DNA of 64,000 nt from Rhodanobacter sp. FW104-R8 (GCF_001617365.1 NZ_LVJR01000026.1:60355-124354), one strand, 5' to 3'. Counted from the stretch's first letter, positions 27,029 through 36,805 are shown. Notes: generated by a model from the letters alone, not told the origin. A program made the numbers and translations.

Positions 27029-29353
27029 TCAGCGCTTGATCGCACGCGTCAGCGCATCGGCGAACGCACTGTTGGCCGGGATGGGCGCGGGCTTCGGGGC
27101 GGTGCCGCCCGGACGCGGGCCGCGACCGTCGCGCTGGCCGCCGTGGGCATCGCCGCTGCCCGGCCGGCCGCCGCGCGCCCGGCCCGGTTCGTCGTCCAGC
27201 CGCATGCTGAGGCCGATGCGCTGGCGCGGCAGGTCCACCTCCATCACCTTGACCTTGACGATGTCGCCGGCCTTCACCGCGTCGCGCGGATCCTTGACGA
27301 AGGTGTGCGACAGCGCGGAGACGTGGACCAGGCCGTCCTGGTGCACGCCGATGTCGACGAACGCGCCGAACGCGGCCACGTTGGTGACGCGGCCTTCGAG
27401 GATCATGCCGGGCTTGAGGTCCTTCACGTCCTCGACGCCCTCGGCGAAGCTCGGGGCGACGAACGCCGGGCGCGGATCGCGGCCGGGCTTCTCCAGTTCC
27501 TTGAGGATGTCGCGTACGGTCGGCACGCCGAACTTGTCGTCGGTGAACTGCTCGGGCCTGAGGCCGCGCAGGAAGCCGCTGTCGCCGATGATGTGGCGCA
27601 CCTCGCGGCCGCACTGCGCGATGATCCGCTCGACCACCGGATAGGCTTCCGGATGCACCGCGCTGGCGTCCAGCGGGTTGTCGCCGTTCGGCACGCGCAG
27701 GAAGCCGGCGCACTGCTCGAACGCCTTGTCGCCGAGGCGCGGCACCTTCAGCAGCGCCTTGCGGTTCGGGAACGGGCCGTTCGCGTCGCGGTGCTTCACC
27801 ACGTTCTCGGCCACCGACGACGACAGGCCGGCCACGCGCGAGAGCAGCGCGGCCGAAGCGGTGTTCACGTCCACGCCCACCGCGTTGACGCAGTCCTCGA
27901 CCTTGGCGTCCAGTGCGCGCGCCAGCTTCACCTGGTTGACGTCGTGCTGGTACTGGCCCACGCCGATCGCCTTCGGCTCGATCTTCACCAGCTCGGCCAG
28001 CGGATCCTGCAGCCGGCGCGCGATCGAGACGGCGCCGCGCAGGCTCACGTCGAGCGCGGGGAATTCCTTCGCCGCGGTTTCCGAGGCGGAATACACTGAG
28101 GCGCCCGCCTCGCTCACCACGATTTTGGAAAGCTTCGCATCAGGCAGCTTCTTGATCAGCTCGCCGGCCAGCTTGTCGGTCTCGCGCGAGGCGGTGCCGT
28201 TGCCGATCGCGATCAGGTCCACGCCGTGCTGCCGGCAGAGTTTCGCCAGCGACACCAGCGATTCGTTCCACTGCCGGCGCGGCTCGTGCGGGTAGATCGT
28301 GTCGGTGGCGAGCAGCTTGCCGGTGGCATCGACCACCGCGACCTTGCAGCCGGTACGGATGCCGGGGTCCAGCCCCATCACCGTCTTCGCGCCGGCCGGC
28401 GCGGCCAGCATCAGGTCCTTCAGGTTGTCGCCGAACACGCGGATCGCCTCGTCCTCGGCGCCTTCGCGCACGCGGCCGAACAGGTCCAGCGTGAGGTGCA
28501 GGTGCAGCTTCACGCGCCAGGTCAGGCGCACCGCCTCGCGCAGCCACGCGTCCGCGGCGCGGCCGCGATCAAGGATGCCCGCGTGTGCGGCCACGCGGCC
28601 CTCGCCCTCGGCGTGGCCCTGCTCGCTGTCCGCGGCGGGCGCGAGTTCGAGTTCGATCACGCCTTCGTTGCGCGCGCGCATCAGCGCCAGCAGGCGGTGC
28701 GAGGGAATCTTCGCGATCGGCTCGACGTGGTCGAAGTAGTCGCGGAACTTGGCGCCTTCGCTCTCCTTGCCTTCGACCACCTTGGCGCGGATCTGCCCCT
28801 GCGCCCACAGCCAGTCGCGCAGCTCGCCGACCAGGTGCGCGTCTTCGGCGATGGCCTCCATCAGGATCGCGCGGGCGCCGTCCAGCGCGGCGCGCACGTC
28901 GGCGACACCCTTGTCCGCATCGACGAAGGCTTCGGCGAACGTTTCCGGCGCGCGCGTGGGGTCCTCGCGCAGGCCCAGCGCCAGCGGCTCCAGCCCGGCC
29001 TCGCGGGCGATCTGTGCCTTGGTGCGGCGCTTCGGCTTGTACGGCAGGTACAGATCCTCCAGCCGCGCCTTGGTGTCGGCGGCGAGCAGGTCGGCCTTCA
29101 ACGCATCGCCGAGCTTGCCCTGTTCCTCGACGCTGGCCAGGATCGCGGCGCGGCGCTCTTCCAGTTCGCGCAGGTAGCGCAGGCGTTCCTCCAGCAGGCG
29201 CAGCTGGGTGTCGTCGAGGCCGCCGGTGACCTCCTTGCGGTAGCGCGCGATGAACGGCACGGTGGCGCCGCCGTCGAGCAGGCCGATCGCCGCCCGCACC
29301 TGTTCGGTCTTCGCGGCGATGTCGTTGGCAATGCGTTGTTCGATGCTGAGCAT
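27029..29353 (-). CDS. tex: Tex-type RNA-binding transcription accessory protein
   Basis: A 774-residue protein with the Tex layout: N-terminal helical region, YqgF/RNase H-like domain (about 330-450, [16 protein letters not shown]), helix-hairpin-helix region (about 500-560, [15 protein letters not shown]) and a C-terminal S1 domain (about 640-715, [20 protein letters not shown]). A basic Gly/Arg-rich tail follows. Tex binds nucleic acid and influences transcription and, in several species, virulence genes. ATG 29353 ([15 protein letters not shown]) fits the family. Confidence 0.93.
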   Translation of the reverse strand: MLSIEQRIANDIAAKTEQVRAAIGLLDGGATVPFIARYRKEVTGGLDDTQLRLLEERLRYLRELEERRAAILASVEEQGKLGDALKADLLAADTKARLEDLYLPYKPKRRTKAQIAREAGLEPLALGLREDPTRAPETFAEAFVDADKGVADVRAALDGARAILMEAIAEDAHLVGELRDWLWAQGQIRAKVVEGKESEGAKFRDYFDHVEPIAKIPSHRLLALMRARNEGVIELELAPAADSEQGHAEGEGRVAAHAGILDRGRAADAWLREAVRLTWRVKLHLHLTLDLFGRVREGAEDEAIRVFGDNLKDLMLAAPAGAKTVMGLDPGIRTGCKVAVVDATGKLLATDTIYPHEPRRQWNESLVSLAKLCRQHGVDLIAIGNGTASRETDKLAGELIKKLPDAKLSKIVVSEAGASVYSASETAAKEFPALDVSLRGAVSIARRLQDPLAELVKIEPKAIGVGQYQHDVNQVKLARALDAKVEDCVNAVGVDVNTASAALLSRVAGLSSSVAENVVKHRDANGPFPNRKALLKVPRLGDKAFEQCAGFLRVPNGDNPLDASAVHPEAYPVVERIIAQCGREVRHIIGDSGFLRGLRPEQFTDDKFGVPTVRDILKELEKPGRDPRPAFVAPSFAEGVEDVKDLKPGMILEGRVTNVAAFGAFVDIGVHQDGLVHVSALSHTFVKDPRDAVKAGDIVKVKVMEVDLPRQRIGLSMRLDDEPGRARGGRPGSGDAHGGQRDGRGPRPGGTAPKPAPIPANSAFADALTRAIKR

Positions 29354-29455
29354 GAGTGGCTTTCGATTCCTTGCGGCCGTGCGTGGCGTCGGGTGAAGAG
29401 GGTCAAGCCGTCGATAATAACAAGTGGTTGCGGGCGCGCCGTTGTACAAACGAGA

Positions 29456-29484
29456 ACGGCGCCGCGGATCAACCGCGGCGCCGT
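29456..29484 (-). terminator. Terminator of the RDD-protein gene
   Basis: A perfect 12-base stem (ACGGCGCCGCGG and complement) with a 5-base loop, followed on the minus strand by TCTCGTTTGT. It lies 17 bases after the stop at 29502. Confidence 0.7.
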
Positions 29485-29501
29485 GATGGGGGCTCGCCGG
29501 A

Positions 29502-30272
29502 TCAGGCGCTGAACGAGTTGCCGTTGCCGGACGCGGCCTGGTTCGGCTTGAACTCGCTGGCGCGGCCGTTCAGCACCAGCGTGCCTGCGATCATGTCGTG
29601 CAGGCCCTGCTTGCGCTGGGTCCATGCCACCATCAGGAAACCGACGCCCAGGATGATGGCGCTGAGGAATTTGGCGAAGTAGCGGCCGAGTGCGCGCGGG
29701 AAGCTGATCCGGCGCCCTTCCAGGTCGGTGACCCGGATGCCCAGCGCCAGCTTGCCCAGCGTGCCCTGCCAGGCCGAGCTTTCGCACACGGCGAAATACA
29801 GCACGCCGAGCACGAGGATCAGCAGCATGGCCGGCCACATCGCGGAGTAGTAGTGCATGTTCGCCGCCATCATGGCGTCGGCGTTGCCGGCTGCGTCGAG
29901 CGTGGCCTGCTGCAGCGCCGCCTTGGCGGCATCGCCGCCGAAGGCTTTCTCGATCAGCACCTGCGGGATGTACAGCACGATCGCGTCGAGGATGTAGGCG
30001 GCCGCGCGCTTCCAGAAGCCGGCATGGTCCTCCAGCGCGACGGCGGTGGTCTGCGGCAGCAGGGGGACGGCCGGTGCGGCGTAGGGGTTGGCGGCGGCAG
30101 GCGTCGCGGCGGCCGCGTCGGGGAACAGCACCGACAGCGGCTGCCAGTCGGCGAGGCCTTCGTGCCAGGCCAGGTCCGCCGGGCTCAGCTGGCCGCTGCG
30201 CAGCCACTGGCGCACGTCGTCTTCCTTGTACGGGCCATGCCGTTCGCCGTCGCGGCCGATCCAGATTTCCAT
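29502..30272 (-). CDS. GYF_2-RDD membrane protein
   Basis: A 256-residue protein with two parts. The first is an N-terminal GYF_2/DUF4339 domain (about residues 1-50: [22 protein letters not shown]), which usually mediates protein binding. The second is an RDD-family membrane domain (about 85-245) with three to four hydrophobic helices and the R/D pattern [11 protein letters not shown]...[12 protein letters not shown] Pro/Ala linker joins them. RDD proteins have been linked to ion transport in some bacteria, but the function here is unknown. It is 63 bases downstream of mnmG on the same strand. Confidence 0.82.
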   Translation of the reverse strand: MEIWIGRDGERHGPYKEDDVRQWLRSGQLSPADLAWHEGLADWQPLSVLFPDAAAATPAAANPYAAPAVPLLPQTTAVALEDHAGFWKRAAAYILDAIVLYIPQVLIEKAFGGDAAKAALQQATLDAAGNADAMMAANMHYYSAMWPAMLLILVLGVLYFAVCESSAWQGTLGKLALGIRVTDLEGRRISFPRALGRYFAKFLSAIILGVGFLMVAWTQRKQGLHDMIAGTLVLNGRASEFKPNQAASGNGNSFSA

Positions 30273-30335
30273 GCGTGCGTTCCCGTGTTGGTCAAGTTGC
30301 GCATGATGCCATGAGCGGATTGCCGCGCGGGCGGC

Positions 30336-32213
30336 TCAGGCGGCGTCGCGGCGCTTCAGGTGCACCAGCAGCAGCGAAATCGCGGCAGGGGTGACGCCGC
30401 CGACACGCGCGGCCTGGCCGACCGTGGCCGGCAACGCGCGCTTCAGTTTCAGCAGCACTTCGGCCGACAGGCCGCGCACCTTGTCGTAGTCGAAGCCGGC
30501 GGGAATCGCCAGGTGCTCGTGCCGGCGCTGGCGCTCGATCTCCTCGCGCTGGCGCTCGAGATAGCCGGCGTACTTCGCCTGCACCTCGACCTGCGCGGCG
30601 ACGTCGTCGCGCTCGACCGCCGGGCCCAGCTCGGGCACGCCGGCGAGCTTGGCGTAATCGAGCTCGGGCCGGCGCAGCAGGTCGATGGCGCTGGTCTCGC
30701 GGCTGACCGCGATGCCGAGCCGGCGCTCGACCGCCGCGCCGCGTGCGTTCGCCGGGGCCACCCACAACGCGCCGAGGCGCTGCAGTTCGCGTTCGACCGC
30801 GTCGCGCTTGGCGCGCATCGCGTCGAAGCGCACCTGCGGCACCACGCCCAGCTCGAAACCCTTTTCGGTGAGGCGCAGGTCGGCGTTGTCCTCGCGCAGG
30901 TGCAGCCGGTATTCGGCGCGCGAGGTGAACATGCGGTACGGCTCGATGGTGCCGTTGCTGGTGAGGTCGTCGATCAGCACGCCGATGTACGCCTCGTCGC
31001 GACGCGGATGCCACGGCGCCTTGCCCTGCACCGCCAGCGCGGCGTTGAGGCCGGCGACCAGGCCCTGCGCGGCGGCCTCCTCGTAGCCGGTGGTGCCGTT
31101 GATCTGGCCGGCGAAGTACAGGCCGGTAATCGCCTTCGTCTCCAGCCACGGGTGGAGTCCGCGCGGGTCGAAGTAGTCGTACTCGATCGCGTAGCCGGGG
31201 CGGGTGATGTGGGCGTGCTCGAAGCCCCTGATCGACTGCACCAGCGCAAGCTGCACGTCGTACGGCAGCGAGGTGGAAATGCCGTTCGGGTAGATCTCGA
31301 ACGTGTCCAGCCCTTCCGGCTCGATGAAGATCTGGTGCGATGATTTCTCGGCGAAGCGCACCACCTTGTCCTCGATCGAGGGGCAGTAGCGCGGGCCGAC
31401 GCCCTCGATCTGGCCGGTGTACAGCGGCGAGCGGTCCAGCGCGCCGCGGATGATCTGGTGGGTGCGTTCGCTGGTGTGGGTGATCCAGCAGCTGACCTGG
31501 CGCGGGTGCTCGTCGCGCGCGCCGAGGTAGGAGAACACCGGTGCCGGCGCGTCGCCGGGCTGCTCTTCCAGTCCGCTGAAGTCGATGCTGCGCCGGTCGA
31601 TACGCGGCGGCGTGCCGGTCTTCAGGCGGTCGGCGGCGACCGGCAGCTCGCGCAGTTTCGCCGCCAGCGTGCTGGCCGGCGGATCGCCGGCGCGGCCGCC
31701 GGCGTACTGCGCCTGGCCGATGTGGATCTTGCCGGCGAGGAAGGTGCCGGCGGTGAGCACCACGCAGGTTGCGCCGAACGAGAGTCCCATCTGGGTGACC
31801 ACGCCGCAGACGCGGCCGCCCTCGATGGCCAGGTCGTCCACCGCCTGCTGGAACAGTTCGAGGTTCGGCTGGGTTTCCACCATGCGGCGGATCGCCGCCT
31901 TGTACAGCGCGCGATCGGCCTGGCAGCGGGTGGCGCGCACGGCCGGGCCCTTCGACGCGTTCAGCGTGCGCCACTGGATGCCGGCGCGGTCGGCCGCGTG
32001 CGCCATCGCGCCGCCCAGCGCGTCGATTTCCTTCACCAGGTGCCCCTTGCCGATGCCGCCGATCGCCGGGTTGCAGCTCATCGCGCCGATCGTCTCGATG
32101 CTGTGGCTGAGCAGCAGCGTGCGCGCACCGGCGCGCGCGGCGGCCAGCGCGGCCTCGGTGCCGGCGTGGCCGCCGCCGATCACGATGACGTCGTAGTGGG
32201 TCGGGTGGCGCAT
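30336..32213 (-). CDS. mnmG: tRNA 5-carboxymethylaminomethyluridine synthesis enzyme MnmG (GidA)
   Basis: A 625-residue FAD protein that, with MnmE, modifies U34 of several tRNAs. The N-terminal FAD-binding motif is [20 protein letters not shown]. Other family blocks are [22 protein letters not shown] (shared GidA signature, about 46-67), [12 protein letters not shown] and [20 protein letters not shown]. The C-terminal helical MnmE-binding region is complete. I chose ATG 32213; GTG 32234 would add seven residues. The intergenic region upstream is long and carries opposite-strand regulatory elements. Confidence 0.95.
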   Translation of the reverse strand: MRHPTHYDVIVIGGGHAGTEAALAAARAGARTLLLSHSIETIGAMSCNPAIGGIGKGHLVKEIDALGGAMAHAADRAGIQWRTLNASKGPAVRATRCQADRALYKAAIRRMVETQPNLELFQQAVDDLAIEGGRVCGVVTQMGLSFGATCVVLTAGTFLAGKIHIGQAQYAGGRAGDPPASTLAAKLRELPVAADRLKTGTPPRIDRRSIDFSGLEEQPGDAPAPVFSYLGARDEHPRQVSCWITHTSERTHQIIRGALDRSPLYTGQIEGVGPRYCPSIEDKVVRFAEKSSHQIFIEPEGLDTFEIYPNGISTSLPYDVQLALVQSIRGFEHAHITRPGYAIEYDYFDPRGLHPWLETKAITGLYFAGQINGTTGYEEAAAQGLVAGLNAALAVQGKAPWHPRRDEAYIGVLIDDLTSNGTIEPYRMFTSRAEYRLHLREDNADLRLTEKGFELGVVPQVRFDAMRAKRDAVERELQRLGALWVAPANARGAAVERRLGIAVSRETSAIDLLRRPELDYAKLAGVPELGPAVERDDVAAQVEVQAKYAGYLERQREEIERQRRHEHLAIPAGFDYDKVRGLSAEVLLKLKRALPATVGQAARVGGVTPAAISLLLVHLKRRDAA

Positions 32214-32296
32214 CGGGCTGACCTGGGCGTGCAAAAAGTGACGAAACGGGGCGCCATGGTAGCGCCATCAAGGTCTTGCGAGCTGATCCGGGCAAC

Positions 32297-32312
32297 TGGC
32301 ACGCTTCCTGCT
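32297..32312 (+). promoter_or_regulatory. Sigma-54 promoter (-24/-12) upstream of a putative sRNA
   Basis: TGGCACG-N4-CTGCT with GG (32298-32299) and GC (32310-32311) separated by exactly 10 bases, the invariant RpoN spacing. It deviates from the consensus TGGCACG-N4-TTGCW at one position. No plus-strand gene follows for about 500 bases, but an intrinsic-terminator hairpin lies about 100 bases downstream. Confidence 0.6.
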
Positions 32313-32322
32313 TCAATGAAGT

Positions 32323-32440
32323 CAGCACTTTCATGGGCAGACGCTGCGCGACCACGCGCGCCGAGATCGGACGGACAGGGGTTCGATCGCGTACCAGGAA
32401 AGGAAGCAAGACGGCACCCTTCGGGGTGCCGTCGCCATTT
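32323..32440 (+). ncRNA. Putative sigma-54-dependent small RNA
   Basis: The interval from the start site predicted by the sigma-54 promoter (about 12 bases after its GC) to the end of a stem-loop with UUCG tetraloop. No open frame here with a credible start and ribosome site extends to a gene. The expected length is about 115-120 nt. This is an inference from promoter plus terminator; it has not been matched to any known RNA family. Confidence 0.4.
32410..32433. terminator. Stem-loop terminator with TTCG tetraloop
   Basis: GACGGCACCC-TTCG-GGGTGCCGTC, a perfect 10-base stem followed by GCCATTTTG on plus; on minus it is followed by TTGCTTCCTTTCC. It could terminate in either direction. Confidence 0.75.
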
Positions 32441-32474
32441 TGTGCCGCCGGAGAATCCGGCAAACGCCACAAAG

Positions 32475-32510
32475 ACGAGGCCCCGCGGCTTGGCAGCCGC
32501 GGGGCCTCGT
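32475..32510. terminator. Second strong hairpin
   Basis: A perfect 16-base stem (32475-32490 with 32495-32510) and a TGGC loop, 41 bases after the preceding terminator. The plus side lacks a T-run; the minus side has TCTTTGTGG. A tandem or minus-strand terminator, or a structural RNA element, is possible. Confidence 0.6.
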
Positions 32511-32702
32511 GCTTGTAGATCTGGCGCCCGGCGGTCTCAGGAACAGGGGGAATCCAGGATGACCGTATTGCCGAGCGCCAGAAACCGGAAATCTGCTGGC
32601 GCGCACCGCCGTATTGCCGCGGAACGTGGAAGCGATAATCGCCGCGAATGCGTGAACATGGGGTGACTGAAAAGGGATTTTCTGCCCGATCGCGGCAGCT
32701 GA

Positions 32703-32717
32703 TGACGTGTTGCGTCA
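32703..32717. promoter_or_regulatory. Dyad upstream of a sigma-54 promoter (candidate activator site)
   Basis: TGACG-N5-CGTCA perfect inverted repeat, centred about 80 bases before the predicted start of the 61-residue-protein gene. This is where enhancer-binding activators of RpoN usually bind. The activator is unknown. Confidence 0.45.
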
Positions 32718-32744
32718 GTCGCGTGATGAATAGCGCGGACGGGT

Positions 32745-32760
32745 CGTGATGGACGTCACA
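32745..32760. promoter_or_regulatory. CRP/Clp-like binding site
   Basis: CGTGA-N6-TCACA matches the CRP/Clp consensus TGTGA-N6-TCACA at 9 of 10 positions and ends 2 bases before the -24 region of the sigma-54 promoter. Xanthomonads use the CRP homologue Clp. A CRP-type protein bound here could block or modulate RpoN access. Confidence 0.5.
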
Positions 32761-32762
32761 GA

Positions 32763-32778
32763 TGGCACGGCGGTTGCA
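32763..32778 (+). promoter_or_regulatory. Consensus sigma-54 promoter of the 61-residue-protein gene
   Basis: TGGCACGGCGGTTGCA is a full match to the RpoN consensus TGGCACG-N4-TTGCW, with GG and GC 10 bases apart. The predicted transcription start, about 32789, lies 23 bases before the ATG at 32812. Confidence 0.78.
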
Positions 32779-32811
32779 TCCGTTTCCTCGTCAGCCAAGC
32801 GAGGGTTCGCC

Positions 32812-32997
32812 ATGGACACCAGTCGCGATTTCCAACCGGTTTATCCGTACCACGACCTGCTGGTCGAACTCGGCCAGGTCGAGATGGCCATTGAGGGTCT
32901 GGGCGGGCGCGGGGAGAGCGAGCGCAACGCGCTGCAGCCGGACCTGGAGTCGCGCATGCAGAGCCTGCTCGACGCCCTCGATCATCTGGCCGTCTGA
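32812..32997 (+). CDS. Small acidic protein under a sigma-54 promoter
   Basis: A 61-residue protein beginning MDTSRDFQPVYPYHDLLVEL. I do not recognise it. It is acidic, has no signal peptide or membrane segment, and its second half (about residues 20-61) looks amphipathic-helical. Support for it being real: a GCGAGGG ribosome-binding sequence 6 bases before ATG 32812, and a perfect sigma-54 promoter 34 bases upstream. In xanthomonads RpoN serves flagella, type IV pili and nitrogen or stress genes, so a link to one of these is possible but unproven. It converges with pepN. Confidence 0.65.
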   Translation: MDTSRDFQPVYPYHDLLVELGQVEMAIEGLGGRGESERNALQPDLESRMQSLLDALDHLAV

Positions 32998-33026
32998 ATC
33001 CGGCCATCCGCCGCATGGGTGAGCGG

Positions 33027-33061
33027 GGCGCCACGGGCCTGCGCAGCGGCCCGATGGCGCC
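33027..33061. terminator. Hairpin between convergent genes
   Basis: GGCGCCA and CGGGCC pair with GGCCCG and TGGCGCC around a TGCGCAGC loop, with one bulged A. It lies between the 61-residue-protein gene and the pepN end. No T-run. Confidence 0.45.
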
Positions 33062-33069
33062 GCGGCCGC

Positions 33070-35733
33070 TCAGTGGTTCAGCACGCTGTCGACGATCTCG
33101 GCCAGGTTGCGGGAGAGTCCATGGTGCCGGGCCAGTTCCGCGATCGCCGCATGCGCCGCTTCGCGCCGCCGCGGCTCCAACCGCTGCCAGCCATTGAACG
33201 CCGTGGCCAGCCGCGCCGCCACCTGCGGGTTCAGGGCATCCAGCGCCACCAGCCGCTCGGCCAGCAGGCGGTAGCCGGCGCCGTCGATGCGGTGGAAGCC
33301 GCTGGGGTTGTTGCGCACGAACGCGCCCAGCAGCGATTGCACCCGGTTCGGGTTCTTCAGCGTGAACGCGGCATCGCGCTCCAGCATCCGCACGCGCTCC
33401 AGCGCCGGCTCGCCCGGCAACTGCACCTGCACCGCGAACCACTTGTCCAGCGCCAGCGCGTTGCCGGCGTGGCGCTCGCGGTAGTCGCGCAGCGCCGCGG
33501 CGGCCTGCGGCGCGTCGTTGCGCACCAGCACGGCCAACGCGGCCAGCCGGTCGGTCATGCCGGGTGCGTCGTGGTACTGCGCGGCGGCCAGTTCGCCGGC
33601 ACCGGCGTGGTCGACCAGGGCGAGCAGTTCCAGCATGCGGCGTTTCAGTCGGCGGCGCGCCTGGCTCGATGCGTCGAGCTCGATACCGGTGTGCGCGGCC
33701 AGCGCGGCATACCGTCGGCGCAAGGCTTCCGCGCCCAGTCGCTCGGCCAGCCGCCGCTGCAATTCCTGGCGCAATTGATGGATGCGCTGCGGGTCGATCG
33801 CGGTCTCGCGTTCGGCCAGCTCGATCTCGCCCGGCGGGGTGAGCAGGTCGGCCAGCAACGCGTCGTCGATGACGGCGTTGCCGAACAGCCGGGCCTGTGC
33901 GTCGCACCAGGCTTGCAGGGCGGTGCCGTCGCTGCCGTCGCTGCCGTCGCGCAGGTTCTCGTAGGCGCGCGTGGCCAGCTGCTGGCCCGCCTCCCAGCGG
34001 TTGAAGCCGTCGACGTCGTGGGCCAGCAGCAGCGCCAGTTCGTCCGGCGTGTAGTCGCATTCCAGGATCACCGGCGCGGAAAAGCCGCGCAGCAGCGACG
34101 GTACCGGCGCGGTGGCGACGTTGGTAAAGACGAAGCTCCGCTCGGACCGGTCCAGCACCACCACCTGCTCGGTGACGGATTTGGACGTCTGGCCGTCCAG
34201 ATGCAGCGGCAGCATGCCGCCGTGCGGCGCGAACAGCGCCAGCTTCACCGGGATCGGCAGCGGCGGCCGGGCTTCGGTCGCGGCTACACCGGCCATGTGC
34301 TGGGCCAGCGTCAGCGTGTAGGTGTGGTTGGCCGCGTCGTAGCGGCCCTGCGCCTTCAGCCGCGGCGTGCCGGCCTGGGCGTACCAGGCGAGGTAGGGCG
34401 TGAGATCGGTGCCGTTCGCCTCGCCCAGCGCGCCGAGGAAATCCTCCAACGTGGCGGCGCGGCCGTCGTTGCGCTCGAAGTAGCGGTCCATGCCGCGGCG
34501 GAAGCCGTCCCGGCCCAGCGCGCCGGCCAGCATGCGCACCAGCTCGGCGCCCTTCTCGTACACCGTGGCGGTGTAGAAGTTGTTGATCTCGCTGTACTGC
34601 GCCGGACGCACCGGGTGCGCCAGAGGGCCGGCGTCCTCGGGGAACTGCGCGCGACGCAGCAGGGCGACGTCCTCGATCCGTTTCAGCGGCGCCGAGTTCA
34701 TGTCGGCCGAGAAGCTCTGCTCGCGGAACACCGTGAGTCCTTCCTTCAGGCTGAGCTGGAACCAGTCGCGGCAGGTGACGCGGTTGCCGCTCCAGTTGTG
34801 GAAGTACTCGTGCGCCACCACCGCCTCGACGTGGCGGTACTCCTCGTCGGTGGTCGAGTCGGGCGCGGCCAGCAGGCACTTCGCGTTGAAGATGTTGAGG
34901 CCCTTGTTCTCCATCGCGCCCATGTTGAAGTCGTGGGTGGCGACCACGTGGAACACGTCGAGGTCGTAGTTGCGGCCGTAGGCCTGCTCGTCCCAGCGCA
35001 TCGCGCGCTCCAGCGCATCCATCGCGTAGTGGCAGCGCCCGATCGCGTCGGCCTCGGCCCAGATCTTCAGCGTGACCGCGCGGCCGTCGGCTGTGACGTA
35101 GTCGCGCTCGATCACCTCCAGACGGCCGGCGACCAGGGCGAACAGGTAGCTTGGCTTGGGATGCGGGTCGACGAAGCGCGCCCAGTGCCGGCCGCCCTCC
35201 AGCTCGCCGGCGCCGTCCGGGTTGCCGCCGGCCAGCAGCACCGGGAAGCGGGTGCGGTCGGCGCGCAGGGTGATCGTGTAGCGCGACAGCACGTCGGGCC
35301 GGTCGGCGAAGAAGGTGATGTGGCGGAAGCCTTCGGCCTCGCACTGGGTCAGCAGGAAGCCGGTCTCGCGCGAGCCTGACAGGTACAGGCCCTCCAGCGC
35401 GGTGTTCGCCGCCGGGCGCAGCCGCACGCGGGTCTCCAGCACGCTGCCGTCGCGGGCGCCGTCCACTTCCAGCACGCTGCCGTCGTAGCGGTACGCGCTG
35501 GCGGGCAACTGCCTGCCGTCGAGCGCGATCGACAGCAGCTGCAGGCCCTCGCCGTCCAGCCGCAGCGGCGCGTCCTGCGCGGGGTCTCGGCGCAGCTGCA
35601 GGCGCGCCAGCACTTCGCTGGCGTCGATGCCGAGGTCGACCTCCAGCTCGACCGCCTCGACCCGCCAGGCGGGCGCGCGGTAGTCGCGGAGGCGGATCAG
35701 GCCCGAAGTGGCTGGTTGCGGCAGTGCATGCAT
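33070..35733 (-). CDS. pepN: Aminopeptidase N
   Basis: An 887-residue cytoplasmic M1 metallopeptidase that removes N-terminal residues from peptides. Motifs are the substrate-binding GAMENKGLNIF (about residue 265), the zinc site HEYFHNWSGNRV (HExxH, about 300) with the third ligand Glu in LKEGLTVFRE, and a Tyr-containing region further on. The ERAP1-like C-terminal helical domain is present. The length is close to E. coli PepN. ATG 35733 is the first in-frame start. It diverges from the aldose epimerase gene. Confidence 0.95.
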   Translation of the reverse strand: MHALPQPATSGLIRLRDYRAPAWRVEAVELEVDLGIDASEVLARLQLRRDPAQDAPLRLDGEGLQLLSIALDGRQLPASAYRYDGSVLEVDGARDGSVLETRVRLRPAANTALEGLYLSGSRETGFLLTQCEAEGFRHITFFADRPDVLSRYTITLRADRTRFPVLLAGGNPDGAGELEGGRHWARFVDPHPKPSYLFALVAGRLEVIERDYVTADGRAVTLKIWAEADAIGRCHYAMDALERAMRWDEQAYGRNYDLDVFHVVATHDFNMGAMENKGLNIFNAKCLLAAPDSTTDEEYRHVEAVVAHEYFHNWSGNRVTCRDWFQLSLKEGLTVFREQSFSADMNSAPLKRIEDVALLRRAQFPEDAGPLAHPVRPAQYSEINNFYTATVYEKGAELVRMLAGALGRDGFRRGMDRYFERNDGRAATLEDFLGALGEANGTDLTPYLAWYAQAGTPRLKAQGRYDAANHTYTLTLAQHMAGVAATEARPPLPIPVKLALFAPHGGMLPLHLDGQTSKSVTEQVVVLDRSERSFVFTNVATAPVPSLLRGFSAPVILECDYTPDELALLLAHDVDGFNRWEAGQQLATRAYENLRDGSDGSDGTALQAWCDAQARLFGNAVIDDALLADLLTPPGEIELAERETAIDPQRIHQLRQELQRRLAERLGAEALRRRYAALAAHTGIELDASSQARRRLKRRMLELLALVDHAGAGELAAAQYHDAPGMTDRLAALAVLVRNDAPQAAAALRDYRERHAGNALALDKWFAVQVQLPGEPALERVRMLERDAAFTLKNPNRVQSLLGAFVRNNPSGFHRIDGAGYRLLAERLVALDALNPQVAARLATAFNGWQRLEPRRREAAHAAIAELARHHGLSRNLAEIVDSVLNH

Positions 35734-35803
35734 GGGGGGAGAACACGGAGGAATGGGGACTGGTCAGGGTAACATGGGGTGTTTCAGCCGCAGGAGAACC
35801 CCC

Positions 35804-36805
35804 GTGGATGCGACGCGATATGCCGCCGGACATGACCGTCTCGGCGAGCGGGAAATCGTGGTGCTGGCCGAGGCCGGCGCCGGCCGGCGCGTGCGCATCG
35901 CGCGACGCGGAGCGGCCCTGTTCAGCTTCGAGGCGAACGTTGCCGGAGTCGCGCGCGATCTCGCCGACGGTTACCGCGATGCGGCCGAAGTCGCCGCCCG
36001 CGCGGGCTCGCGCTTCGCGATCATGGCGCCGTTCGCCGGGCGCATCGCCGATGCGCGCTACCGCTTCGATGGCCAACTGCAGGATCTGCAGCCCGGCGTG
36101 ACCGGCGCCGCGCGGGCCAGTCGGCATGGCTTCGTGCGCGACGTGGATTTCGACATCGCGGCGCTGGACGCGGACGACGGCCGCGCGCAGGCCACCCTGG
36201 CCACCCGCGCGATCCGCCCGCAGCCCGGCTACCCGCATGCGATCGACCTCGCCGTGACGTTCACCCTGGATGACGGCGGCCTCACCCTGGAGGCATGCAT
36301 GCGCAATGTCGGTGATCGCGCTGCGCCGTGTTTCTTCGGCTGGCATCCGTATTTCCGCGTGGCCGACGGCGAGGTCGACGACTGGCAGCTGCAGATTCCC
36401 GCGCAGACCCTGATCCGCACCGGCGCCGACCTGATCGCGCTGGACGGGACGGAAGCGTACGTGGCGCTGGACGATGCGCCGGCGCTGGATTTCCGCGAGC
36501 CGCGGCGGATCGGCGACAGCATCATCGACCAGGGCTATACCGACCTCGAAGCCGATGCCGACGGACGCGTCCGCACCCGCCTGCGCGACCCCGCCAGCGG
36601 CTTCGGCATCGCGGTGTGGCAGGAGCGCGGCGTGCTGCACGCGTTCACCGCTGACACGGTGAGCCGCGATGCGCGGCGCGCGGTCGCGCTGGAGCCGATG
36701 GAGTGCATGGCCGACGCGTTCAACCGGCCCGAGTGCGCGGCGGCGGTCCGGCTCGAACCCGGCGCCGAGCGCCGCTTCCGTTGTGGCGTGGAGATCGTTT
36801 CGTGA
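35804..36805 (+). CDS. Aldose 1-epimerase family protein
   Basis: A 333-residue galactose-mutarotase-like beta-sandwich protein that interconverts alpha and beta anomers of aldoses. Recognisable parts are FAIMAPFAGRIADARYRFDG (the NRI/GRI substrate block, about residue 75), RHGFVRD with the catalytic-type His (about 108), FFGWHPYFR (second His, about 185) and a C-terminal VALEPMECMADAFN (Glu base region). GTG 35804 was chosen because AGGAG lies 7 bases before it; ATG 35774 is an alternative. Its stop overlaps the start of the PLP dehydratase gene (TGATG), implying coupling. Confidence 0.85.
   Translation: MDATRYAAGHDRLGEREIVVLAEAGAGRRVRIARRGAALFSFEANVAGVARDLADGYRDAAEVAARAGSRFAIMAPFAGRIADARYRFDGQLQDLQPGVTGAARASRHGFVRDVDFDIAALDADDGRAQATLATRAIRPQPGYPHAIDLAVTFTLDDGGLTLEACMRNVGDRAAPCFFGWHPYFRVADGEVDDWQLQIPAQTLIRTGADLIALDGTEAYVALDDAPALDFREPRRIGDSIIDQGYTDLEADADGRVRTRLRDPASGFGIAVWQERGVLHAFTADTVSRDARRAVALEPMECMADAFNRPECAAAVRLEPGAERRFRCGVEIVS

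Noticed and set aside
32410..32510. tRNA or other known structured RNA gene
   Set aside because: The two simple hairpins have no cloverleaf, no anticodon arm and no CCA; they are better read as terminators.
32756..36640. 1294-codon minus frame overlapping pepN and the epimerase
   Set aside because: It lies out of frame with PepN and antisense to the epimerase; composition is typical of shadow frames and no motif is present.
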